64,000 nt of DNA from Hellea sp039977295 (GTDB lineage: Bacteria; Pseudomonadota; Alphaproteobacteria; Caulobacterales; Maricaulaceae), in the NCBI GenBank assembly GCA_039977295.1, contig JBDWDN010000003.1, forward strand, positions 186,001 to 250,000, in the 5' to 3' direction. This document shows, one piece after another, positions 29,287 through 37,045 of the stretch. The position numbers and the translations under genes are program-made. Below the pieces are notes generated by a model. That model was not told where the DNA came from and made no database searches. It saw nothing but the letters and a program-made list of their open reading frames with translations. Every line of letters starts with the position of its first letter. The stretch's first letter is position 1.

Positions 29287-30135
29287 TCAGGGCACATCCG
29301 CATCATTGCCTTGCGGCGTAAGTCCAGCAAAATCAAACAGTTCCCCGTCGAGTAAATGAGAGGGCCTCACTTGTGTCAGCGCTTTTAGCATACTGGCTTT
29401 TGTGCCAGGCGCTTGCATCTCCCACTCTTGGAGGCGCCGCGCCATAAGCTGCCTCTGCAGCCCGTCTTGAGAGCCGCAGAGATTACAAGGAATAATCGGG
29501 CATCCCAGCGCCGCTGCCATACGCGCGAGGTCGCTCTCAGCGGTTTCAATCAGCGGGCGCAGAACGGTAACATCGCCTTCATCATTAAGCAGTTTTCCAG
29601 GCATGGCGGCGAGCCGTCCGCCTTTTGTCATATTCATCATAAAAGTTGCCAACGCGTCTTCGCGGTGATGGCCAAGGACAATAGCGTCGCAGCCTTCCTC
29701 CCGCCCCACGCGGTAAAGAATGCCGCGCCGCAAACGCGAACAGAGCGAGCAAAAAGTTTTCCCTTCGGGCACTTTTTCGGTGACAATCGAATAGGTGTCT
29801 CGTGTTTCTATACGGTAAGGCACGCCAATATTTTCAAACCACTCTGGCAAAATGTGGTCCGGAAAGTCTGGCTGTTTCTGATCGAGGTTACAGGCGAGAA
29901 GCTCAACGGGTAAATCTCCTTGGGCTTTGAGGTCGAGCAAAATAGCGAGCAGCGCGTAACTGTCCTTGCCGCCAGACAAACATACTAACCAACGCGAGCC
30001 CGGACGAGCCATTGCGAAGCGCGAAATAGTCTCGCCCGCTTGGCGTTTCAACCGTTTGCGCAAGTGATTGAAATTGGCCGTGGACGGCGCGCGGGAAAAT
30101 AGCTCACGCGCGATTTTACCGTAGTCAACAGTCAC
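29287..30135 (-). CDS. ttcA: tRNA 2-thiocytidine synthetase TtcA
   Basis: 282 residues. TtcA thiolates C32 of certain tRNAs, using ATP and an iron-sulfur cluster in the cytoplasm. The PP-loop ATPase motif SGGKDS is at about residues 54-59, and the cluster cysteines are in CSLCSR (about 132) and CNLCGSQ (about 217); a GHHREDAL segment typical of the family lies between. The start is a GTG that overlaps the TGA stop of the upstream MscS-type gene (GTGA), so the two are translationally coupled. Length is normal. Confidence 0.93.
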   Translation of the reverse strand: MTVDYGKIARELFSRAPSTANFNHLRKRLKRQAGETISRFAMARPGSRWLVCLSGGKDSYALLAILLDLKAQGDLPVELLACNLDQKQPDFPDHILPEWFENIGVPYRIETRDTYSIVTEKVPEGKTFCSLCSRLRRGILYRVGREEGCDAIVLGHHREDALATFMMNMTKGGRLAAMPGKLLNDEGDVTVLRPLIETAESDLARMAAALGCPIIPCNLCGSQDGLQRQLMARRLQEWEMQAPGTKASMLKALTQVRPSHLLDGELFDFAGLTPQGNDADVP

Positions 30136-31775
30136 CTATTTAGCGTCGTAATAACGCGCTGCGGGAACGGAATTTCGATCTTATTAGCTTTGAGAGTACG
30201 CCAAATAATAAAACCAACATCTGATGTAAATTTATTTGGCCCGTCATCTACGCCTTCGCACCAGAACTCTACGCACATATTAATTCCGTTTTCACCAAAA
30301 CTGCGAAATTCCACGCTTGGCATATCAGGTTCACTTAAGACATCTTCGTGCTCCAACACGGCATCATGCATAAGTGGCACGAGCGCATCAAGATCTGTGG
30401 TGTAGGACACACTGAAATCAACTTCATAGCGTTGCAATGGGCTATCATGTGTCCAGTTTTCATAAGCGTTTTCAGTGAAAGACGTATTGGGGACAATAAT
30501 ATCTATACCATCCGCTGTTGCTACAGTCGTCGAGCGCATATTAATCGCTTTGACTCGGCCAAATTGGTCCTCTTCCATACTCACGAAATCTCCAACTTTT
30601 ACGGAACGATCAAAGAGGATGATAAGGCCTGATATAAAGTTTGCCGCAATGGGCTGTAATCCAAACCCGATACCGAGACCGACCGCTGAGAAGATAACCA
30701 CAAGACCCGAAAGCGGAATGCCAGCCGTGCTGAGGATAAGCACGAACATGATAATGAAAAGCGCGATTTGGAAGAGCTTGGCCGCGATTTCCCGAACGCC
30801 AGCATCTAGGCCCTCTTGAGAGCGGATAGCGTTCTGACCTTTGGCATTTGAAAAGTTTCCTAGATAGAAAAAGATGGATCCAAATATTGCGAGGCGCACC
30901 ATTGTCATTGCCGTAATCGGCGTATCGCCCATTGTCATTAAGGTCGTGCCTTTAAGAGCATCAATCAAATTATCATAAAATCCAAAAACCATTAAAACAG
31001 CTAGAGGAATAATTATCCAAAGCGCTAGCTTTTGAACGAGCGGGTTAGGCAAGAAAGTTTTAATCATGCGGTAAAGCAAGAAGACGACCGCCGCGCCTTG
31101 TGCTAATTTCACCAACCAATCCTGGCCAGCTACGGGCACCGCTTTCAAAACAATAGCTAAGAGTGACAGCAGAGCCACTAAAAAAATAGCGCGAAGAAAA
31201 CCCTGTGATCTATAAATGTAACCTCGAATAACTTTTAATTTTACATCCTTTTGAGGCTCGTCCCGAAACAAGAAAACACGCTTACGTAATATGCCCGCCA
31301 AAATAGGAGAGAGAAAGACAGCCAAGACAATAGCCCCGACTTGCGCCAAAAATGAAATACTCGTCAGCCAGCCAATCACCTTATCTAAAACTTTTTTACC
31401 CAGCGCTTTTGCGTCGTCCAGCGATGTTGGAATAAGGCTGGGTTTTTTAGGGGCCGTCTCATCACCCGTAGCGGCGTCAGAGCTGGCTAGCACCTGCTGT
31501 GCCTTAACAGCCTCAGCAATGGCCCGGTCGGCTTTCTCGCGTGCGTCTAGCGCCTCGATCAAGGCTGGGTCAGAAAGATCAATCGAAGACGTCACCTCTG
31601 CATCCGTATCTATCTCAGACTGAGACTCAGGCTCCTCTACGGCTTGCGCTGAGGCAGCAACAGGCTTTGAGGCTGTAGCTGCATCGTCTGGAGTCGTTTG
31701 CGCAAAAGCACTCGCGCCGAAAAGATAGCAGAGTGTTAAGCTCCAACTTAATATGATGTGGTAAGCGGTTTTCAT
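30132..31775 (-). CDS. MscS-family mechanosensitive ion channel
   Basis: A 547-residue inner-membrane protein with a signal peptide, a Glu/Asp/Ala-rich periplasmic segment (about 30-130), about six to seven transmembrane helices, and the MscS core. The pore helix region reads FSAVGLGIGFGLQPIAANF, and the beta domain carries LFDRSVKVGDFV and VPNTSFTENAYENWTH. Longer than E. coli MscS and closer to the multi-helix type that opens under membrane tension to release solutes during osmotic downshock. It is first in an operon with ttcA. Confidence 0.92.
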   Translation of the reverse strand: MKTAYHIILSWSLTLCYLFGASAFAQTTPDDAATASKPVAASAQAVEEPESQSEIDTDAEVTSSIDLSDPALIEALDAREKADRAIAEAVKAQQVLASSDAATGDETAPKKPSLIPTSLDDAKALGKKVLDKVIGWLTSISFLAQVGAIVLAVFLSPILAGILRKRVFLFRDEPQKDVKLKVIRGYIYRSQGFLRAIFLVALLSLLAIVLKAVPVAGQDWLVKLAQGAAVVFLLYRMIKTFLPNPLVQKLALWIIIPLAVLMVFGFYDNLIDALKGTTLMTMGDTPITAMTMVRLAIFGSIFFYLGNFSNAKGQNAIRSQEGLDAGVREIAAKLFQIALFIIMFVLILSTAGIPLSGLVVIFSAVGLGIGFGLQPIAANFISGLIILFDRSVKVGDFVSMEEDQFGRVKAINMRSTTVATADGIDIIVPNTSFTENAYENWTHDSPLQRYEVDFSVSYTTDLDALVPLMHDAVLEHEDVLSEPDMPSVEFRSFGENGINMCVEFWCEGVDDGPNKFTSDVGFIIWRTLKANKIEIPFPQRVITTLNR

Positions 31776-31881
31776 TATCTTTCTTCGTTCCCCCGAAAAT
31801 TATATGTTGCTGTGTTAGTCATAAGACTATCTTTTGTAAACGCTTTTGGGTTATAGCCACGCCCAAATTGCGGAGTTAATC

Positions 31882-33105
31882 ATGAGCACACCAAATAAAG
31901 TTGTCCTTGCCTATTCTGGCGGTCTGGATACATCGATCATCCTAAAATGGTTGCAAGAAGAGCGCGGCTGCGAAGTCGTAACATTTACCGCCGACCTCGG
32001 CCAAGGTGAAGAGTTAGAGCCCGCACGCCGCAAAGCCGAAGCCCAAGGCGTCAAAGAAATCTATATTGACGATTTGCGTGAAGAGTTCGTTCGCGACTTT
32101 GTCTTCCCAATGTTCCGCGCTAACGCGCTTTATGAAGGGCTATATCTGCTCGGCACCTCCATCGCGCGGCCTCTGATTGCAAAGCGTCAAATCGAGATTG
32201 CTCATGAAGTCGGCGCAGATGCCGTCTGTCACGGCGCGACAGGTAAAGGGAATGACCAAGTGCGGTTTGAGCTTGGCTATTACGCGCTCGACCCACAGAT
32301 TAAAGTTATCGCCCCCTGGCGTGAATGGGATTTGAACTCCCGCACAAAACTTATCCAATATGCTGAAAAGCACGGCATTGAAATTGCTCTCGATAAACGC
32401 GGCGAAGCGCCCTTCTCTGTCGACGCAAATTTGCTTCACACCTCCTCAGAAGGCAAAGCGCTCGAAGACCCGGCCGAAGAAGCGCCGGAATTCGTCTATC
32501 AACGCACGGTTTCTCCAGAAGAGGCCCCTGATAAGCCGACCTATATCGAGGTCGGGTTTGAGCGCGGAGACCCTGTTTCAATTGATGGTATTTTACTCTC
32601 ACCCGCAGATTTGCTGACACGCCTGAATGAGCTTGGCGGCGCCAACGGCATTGGCCGTCTTGACCTGCTAGAAAACCGTTTTGTCGGTATGAAGTCTCGC
32701 GGCATTTACGAGACGCCCGGCGGCACTGTTCTTTTAATGGCGCATCGCGGCATTGAGCAAATCACAATGGATAAGGGCGCCATGCATCTGAAAGATGAGC
32801 TTATGCCAAAATATGCAGAGCTCGTTTATAATGGTTTCTGGTTCTCTCCGGAACGCGACATGCTGCAAGCCGCCATTGATAAATCACAAGAAATGGTCAC
32901 AGGCAGTGTTCGCTTGAAACTCTATAAAGGCAGCGCAACAATCGTAGGCCGCTCTTCACCCTATTCACTCTATTCGCAAGAACATGTGACCTTTGAAGAA
33001 GACGATGTCTATGATCAAGCCGATGCTGGGGGCTTTATAAAAATCCAAGCCTTACGCCTGCGCCTGTTAAAGGCACGTGATCGTAAAGCTGGGAAGAATA
33101 ACTAG
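31882..33105 (+). CDS. argG: Argininosuccinate synthase
   Basis: 407 residues; joins citrulline and aspartate with ATP in arginine biosynthesis. The ATP PP-loop SGGLDTS lies at about residues 13-19, followed by TADLGQG; CHGATGKGNDQVRFE and the SPYSLYS segment are also typical. I start at the ATG at 31882, which has GGAG seven bases upstream; a TTG at 31846 in frame adds residues not seen in the family. It is a single gene between divergently read neighbours (mscS-type to the left and a convergent membrane-protein gene to the right). Confidence 0.97.
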   Translation: MSTPNKVVLAYSGGLDTSIILKWLQEERGCEVVTFTADLGQGEELEPARRKAEAQGVKEIYIDDLREEFVRDFVFPMFRANALYEGLYLLGTSIARPLIAKRQIEIAHEVGADAVCHGATGKGNDQVRFELGYYALDPQIKVIAPWREWDLNSRTKLIQYAEKHGIEIALDKRGEAPFSVDANLLHTSSEGKALEDPAEEAPEFVYQRTVSPEEAPDKPTYIEVGFERGDPVSIDGILLSPADLLTRLNELGGANGIGRLDLLENRFVGMKSRGIYETPGGTVLLMAHRGIEQITMDKGAMHLKDELMPKYAELVYNGFWFSPERDMLQAAIDKSQEMVTGSVRLKLYKGSATIVGRSSPYSLYSQEHVTFEEDDVYDQADAGGFIKIQALRLRLLKARDRKAGKNN

Positions 33106-33114
33106 AGCCTTTGT

Positions 33115-33735
33115 CTAACCTTCGGTGTTTTGGGCTGATTTTGGCAGGACAGGTTGCTGAGCCGTTGCATTTTGGCGTTCTATGTCTCTAAAACTTTTGG
33201 CAGAGTTATCTGTCAAGAGATTGGACATCGCCATGTTTCCAACGACGAAGCAGACGATACCTGTGGCCATGCCAAACATAAATATTATGGCAGGAGATGT
33301 CTTCGTTGTGTGACTTGCCTCTACGGCTTCGCCTTTACTCTTTTTGGCTTTGGTTTTTTTGACTTTAGGCGTTTTTACTTTCGCTAGGCGCCCGCGTTTA
33401 AATCGTGAGGGCTTTGGAGCTTCCTGAATAATATCAGCTCCCATCCCAGGCGGAGGCGCGAAAACAGGGGCCGCAGGCATGTGATGCATAGGGGTTTGAG
33501 GCTGCATCATAGGCGTCTGTTGCATAGGCTGATGTTGCGGTGCCCATTCTTGCGGCTGATAGGGGTTTGGCGGGGTCTGCGTTTGTTGCATCTGCTGCGG
33601 CTGATAGGGCTGCGCTATAGGCTGTTGCGCTTGATATTGATCTTGGGGCTGACCCTGATATTGGCCTTGAGGCATCTGTGCGTTTTGCCCGCTCATCTGT
33701 TGATGATATTGCTCTGCATTAAATAGCTCAGCCAT
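33115..33735 (-). CDS. Gln/Pro-rich single-pass membrane protein
   Basis: About 206 residues from the ATG at 33735 (GGAG with 7-base spacing; a GTG two codons earlier is less likely). Residues 10-95 are a low-complexity Q/P/Y/M segment with repeats of the type PQGQYQGQ, followed by a basic Lys-rich stretch (KVKTPKVKKTKAKKSK, about 115-135), one transmembrane helix (about 150-170) and a short tail. By the positive-inside rule the Q/P-rich part is cytoplasmic. No family is recognised. The layout suggests a scaffold that recruits cytoplasmic partners to the membrane, which is inference. Confidence 0.8.
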   Translation of the reverse strand: MAELFNAEQYHQQMSGQNAQMPQGQYQGQPQDQYQAQQPIAQPYQPQQMQQTQTPPNPYQPQEWAPQHQPMQQTPMMQPQTPMHHMPAAPVFAPPPGMGADIIQEAPKPSRFKRGRLAKVKTPKVKKTKAKKSKGEAVEASHTTKTSPAIIFMFGMATGIVCFVVGNMAMSNLLTDNSAKSFRDIERQNATAQQPVLPKSAQNTEG

Positions 33736-33942
33736 TCCCACTCTCCTTATTTTTAAACGACTTTAAAACCGATAAATCTAAAAATGCGCTTAAAGCGGAG
33801 TTAATCAAGTTTTTAGGATATGGGCATGAACACAAGAGTCATGAGACTATGAAGAGCCTTCAGAAAAGGTTTCGATTGGCCTTTGATGTTGGCTCATAAA
33901 GCTTTAAAGACGAGCTTTCTTCACTCGCCCTACGGAGCTACC

Positions 33943-35082
33943 ATGTCTTTGCCTACGACTTTTTTACAAATGCTGTCCACTGTAACAGAGGACGCCCAGC
34001 TACGTATGGAGTTGGTAGAGCAGCCCTTCCCAACCCCAAAGGCCCATGAAGTCGTCATCCGCGTTGAAGCCACACCGATTAACCCGTCTGACCAAGGCGT
34101 GATGTTTGGATGGTCAACCATGAGCGGCGCTAGCAGCTCTGGCGAAGGGGCGAGCACTGTTTTAACCGCGCCTGTTTCGCCCCAAGGCATGGGCGTAATG
34201 AAAGCGCGTATCGGTCAGAACTTGCCCGTGGGCAATGAAGGCGCGGGCACGGTTGTCGCTGCAGGCGATAGCCCCGAAGCACAAGCCTTAATGGGCAAGA
34301 CAGTCGCGGCGATGAGCGGCACCATGTATGCTCAATATGCCTGCGTTCCCGCTATGGTCTGTCTTCCCCTTATGGCGGAGCACACCGCTAAAGACGGCGC
34401 GTCTTGTTTCGTTAATCCGCTAACAGCCCTCTCCATGGTTGAGACCATGAAGCTCGAAGGCCATACCGCGCTCGTCCACACCGCAGCGGCGTCTAATCTG
34501 GGGCAAATGCTCAATAAGATTTGCCAAGCTGACGGCGTTGAACTGGTCAACATTGTGCGCCGTGAAGAGCAAGCTGAAATCCTGCGCGCTCTAGGCGCCA
34601 AATATATTTGCGACAGCAGTAGCGACAGCTTTATGAAAGACTTAACCGACGCAATACACGCGACAGGCGCGACGCTCGCTTTTGACGCAACAGGCGGCGG
34701 CGGATTGGCGTCACAAATTCTAACCGCAATGGAAGGCGCAGCCGCGCGCACGCCAGGCGCTTACAGTATTTACGGCTCAATCAAGCACAAACAAGTTTAT
34801 CTTTACGGGGGACTTGATGTGTCTCCGACAACGCTTAGCCGCGGATACGGTATGGCGTGGGGTGTCGGCGGATGGCTCCTCCCGAACTTCCTCGCGCGCA
34901 TCGGTATGGAAGCTGGCAATAAACTTCGCATGCGCGTCGCCAAAGAGCTCAAGACGACATTTGCGAGCCACTATACGGATGAGATCTCTCTCGCAGAGGC
35001 GCTCGAGGGCGATGTCGTGGCCCGTTACTATGCTAAGACAACGGGCGAAAAGTTTCTTCTCTGCCCACAAAAAGATATTTAG
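33943..35082 (+). CDS. MDR-type zinc-independent quinone reductase-like dehydrogenase
   Basis: 379 residues of the medium-chain dehydrogenase/reductase superfamily, quinone-oxidoreductase side. An N-terminal GroES-like fold (PINPSDQGVMFG, NEGAGTVVAAG) is followed by a Rossmann domain containing AAASNLGQM and LGAKYICDSS. No structural-zinc cysteine cluster is visible. The start ATG at 33943 has GGAG upstream; frames upstream are poor. Probable role: NAD(P)H-dependent reduction of quinones or enones in the cytoplasm, substrate unknown. The next gene starts 4 bp after its stop, so they share a transcript. Confidence 0.88.
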   Translation: MSLPTTFLQMLSTVTEDAQLRMELVEQPFPTPKAHEVVIRVEATPINPSDQGVMFGWSTMSGASSSGEGASTVLTAPVSPQGMGVMKARIGQNLPVGNEGAGTVVAAGDSPEAQALMGKTVAAMSGTMYAQYACVPAMVCLPLMAEHTAKDGASCFVNPLTALSMVETMKLEGHTALVHTAAASNLGQMLNKICQADGVELVNIVRREEQAEILRALGAKYICDSSSDSFMKDLTDAIHATGATLAFDATGGGGLASQILTAMEGAAARTPGAYSIYGSIKHKQVYLYGGLDVSPTTLSRGYGMAWGVGGWLLPNFLARIGMEAGNKLRMRVAKELKTTFASHYTDEISLAEALEGDVVARYYAKTTGEKFLLCPQKDI

Positions 35083-35086
35083 AGAT

Positions 35087-35545
35087 ATGATACGGTTTTT
35101 CATAGCGCTGGGGTTTATTCTCGCTCTCGGAACGTCTGCGCTTGCGCATAAAACACCGTCTTCTGACGCAGAGACAATCAAAGCGAACATCACCGCCATG
35201 TGGGCGGCGGTGGAGGCGGGTGATGTCGACGGCTATATCGATTATATCCACCCCAACTACTCGCTGTTTGGCGAAAGCGATCTTTATCTACAATCCGGCA
35301 AAGCGCTAGAACGTGCCAGCTATACGGATTATCTTGGACGCTATAAAAACATCCGCACCTTTATGCACCAACCCGAAGTGACCGTGCGCGGCGACACGGC
35401 CTGGATTACCTATTATTGGAGCGATAGTGGCATATCAAAAAAAGACGGGGCACGTTTTACCTCCAAGGGGAAGTCCACGCGTATTTTTGTGAAAGAAAAC
35501 GGGAAATGGCTCTGTATTCACGGGCACTTCACAGCGGTCGAGTAA
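35087..35545 (+). CDS. Secreted NTF2-like (SnoaL/DUF4440-type) protein
   Basis: 152 residues: a signal peptide (MIRFFIALGF... ending SALA, about 20 residues) and a small NTF2-like fold with the usual opening helix (ITAMWAAVEAGDVDGYIDYIHP), WITYYW and a final WLCIHGHFTAV strand. Proteins of this fold bind small molecules or act as isomerase-like enzymes; this one is predicted to be periplasmic. It begins 4 bp after the dehydrogenase stop. Confidence 0.85.
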   Translation: MIRFFIALGFILALGTSALAHKTPSSDAETIKANITAMWAAVEAGDVDGYIDYIHPNYSLFGESDLYLQSGKALERASYTDYLGRYKNIRTFMHQPEVTVRGDTAWITYYWSDSGISKKDGARFTSKGKSTRIFVKENGKWLCIHGHFTAVE

Positions 35546-35595
35546 GCCTCTGAAATAGGGTCTGGAAATCATAAATACACGGGTTAAGATAGGGT

Positions 35596-35934
35596 ATGAA
35601 ATATCTTATCTCTCTCGCATTAATAACCGCTTTTGCAAGCTCCGCTTCAGCTGGAGAAATAACGCGCACCGACACCACCGCTAATTTCAAATGGAAAAGC
35701 ACTGAGTGTCCAAAACCCATTCCAAAATCAGCAGCCTCTGGCCTATCGTCAGAAGATCGCTTAATGGCTTATGCCACCGATATTGAAATCTATATCGATT
35801 GCATCCAGCGCGAAGCCCAGCGCGACTTCGACAAAACCCAAACCCAAATAGGCGAAGCCATTCAGACGGACCTCCAGAAAGAGGTAAATGTCATGAATGA
35901 TATGATGCTCAATGCTGCGAAGACGATGCGGTAG
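35596..35934 (+). CDS. Hypothetical small periplasmic protein
   Basis: 112 residues with a clear signal peptide (MKYLISLALITAFASSASAG). The mature part contains two cysteines (CPKP and the DCIQ segment) and a long charged helix. No family recognised; likely periplasmic. It follows the NTF2-like gene after 50 bp on the same strand. Confidence 0.7.
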   Translation: MKYLISLALITAFASSASAGEITRTDTTANFKWKSTECPKPIPKSAASGLSSEDRLMAYATDIEIYIDCIQREAQRDFDKTQTQIGEAIQTDLQKEVNVMNDMMLNAAKTMR

Positions 35935-35968
35935 CCCGGCTGAGTGAATCCCCGTTTATTGGCAGTCC

Positions 35969-36133
35969 CCAAAACCACGTCATTCCGGCGCAACGCAAAG
36001 CGTTAACGGAACCAACGCCTGAATCTCTCTGCCAAAATCGAAACTGCATTTAGATGCGATATCAAGGTATGGGTTCCGGGCGCGGCTACGCCCCACGTCG
36101 GAATGACGGTTTAAGGGTGGTCAGTATTTTTCC
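35969..36133. repeat. Structured intergenic repeat, copy 1
   Basis: A ~165-bp element bounded by CGTCATTCCG (35978-35987) and its inverted copy CGGAATGACG (36099-36108), plus about 20 more conserved bases on the right. Inside are a hairpin AACGC-AAA-GCGTT, ACGGAACC opposite GGGTTCC, and a hairpin GGGCG...CGCCC. A second copy lies at 36838 in the same orientation. Its right end forms the last codons and stop of the gene at 36111. It carries no gene. Confidence 0.85.
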
Positions 36134-36758
36134 TTAGAGGTTTTGCTGGTTTTGTTGAGCGTGCAAAAAATCTTTCCATTAACGCATGGGCCCTTTTTCT
36201 CCGAGCCTCATCATTATCCCGAGAACTAGGCTGCTTTATCAGGATAGCTATTTCAAAGACTTCGATGGCGGAGAGTTGATCGACAGGTTTGTTAAATAGC
36301 GATAGACTCGCGCTTTCCAAACCATATTCACCGCCGCCCAAATAAACCTTTGATAATGTGTATTCCAATAGAAAATCTTGCGAATAATCTCGTTCAAAGC
36401 GGCAAGCGAGGAACAGGCTATCAAGATGATAGTTGAGTGACCGTATTGGCGTCGAGTCAGATCTAATAAGCCTTGCAAGGTGAGAACTTGGCCCAACACC
36501 AGAGGTATCGTTCGTTCTTAACCTCTTAAAGCTCGGGCAAAATACTAGGCTTACCTGCTCGGGAGCCCCAAAAACAATCTCGCCAATCAGACCCTGAGTT
36601 TCCGAAATGACAGTTTGATCGAATGCCTCTGACCGAAGAGGAACGTCACTTGCTTCAATTATTCTTCCCACTCGCGCCCACTGCAAGCAAAATGCGATAA
36701 GAGCCGCTATTAAAACAGCAAGAACCGTTAAAACCAATATTCGCCACAAATATTTCAT
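36111..36758 (-). CDS. GT51-like peptidoglycan glycosyltransferase-fold protein, probably inactive
   Basis: 215 residues from the ATG at 36758, beginning with a transmembrane anchor (about residues 3-27); an in-frame TTG at 36842 would add 28 residues but lies at the edge of a repeat element. The second half matches the end of GT51 transglycosylase domains: YSQDFLLEYTLSKVYLGGGEYG, LESASLSLFNKPVDQLS. The family's catalytic E-D-x-x-F-x-x-H segment is missing; the aligned place reads like LVFCPSFKRLR. The last codons come from repeat copy 1. It could be a degenerate gene or a lipid II-binding regulator. Confidence 0.7.
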   Translation of the reverse strand: MKYLWRILVLTVLAVLIAALIAFCLQWARVGRIIEASDVPLRSEAFDQTVISETQGLIGEIVFGAPEQVSLVFCPSFKRLRTNDTSGVGPSSHLARLIRSDSTPIRSLNYHLDSLFLACRFERDYSQDFLLEYTLSKVYLGGGEYGLESASLSLFNKPVDQLSAIEVFEIAILIKQPSSRDNDEARRKRAHALMERFFARSTKPAKPLRKNTDHP

Positions 36759-36837
36759 AATCTCGAGTGCAGAAAAATCATGGCGAAATGATGCGGCAAT
36801 ATTATTTAATAGAGTCTCATTTCTCTTGGTAACAAAC

Positions 36838-37009
36838 TCCAAACCACGTCATTCCGACACAACGCGAAGCGTTGACGGAACCTATGCCTAAATCTCTCTG
36901 CCAAAATCGAAACTCCATTTAGACGCGATATCAAGGCATGGGTTCCGGCTAGTGTTTGGCGAGCCAAACGCGGGGCGGAATGACGGTAAAAGGATGATCG
37001 TATTTTTAA
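36838..37009. repeat. Structured intergenic repeat, copy 2
   Basis: Direct copy of the element at 35969: CGTCATTCCG (36847-36856) to CGGAATGACG (36976-36985), with the same interior (AACGC-GAA-GCGTT, CGGAACC, GGGTTCC) and the same trailing ~20 bases. The inner right hairpin here is GTTTGGC-GA-GCCAAAC, different in sequence from copy 1 but still a perfect stem. The remaining stretch to 37045 before gyrB shows nothing else. Confidence 0.85.
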
Positions 37010-37045
37010 AGCAACCGTTAGTTTGAGATCGAAATATCTGGCCCT

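Noticed and set aside
29413..29913. 166-codon plus-strand frame over ttcA
   Set aside because: Antisense shadow; ttcA is clear on the other strand.
31846..31881. TTG start of argG 12 codons upstream
   Set aside because: No Shine-Dalgarno; the ATG at 31882 gives the usual N-terminus.
33883..33942. Longer N-terminus for the quinone-reductase-like protein
   Set aside because: The ATG at 33943 has GGAG in the right place, and the extra residues do not look like family sequence.
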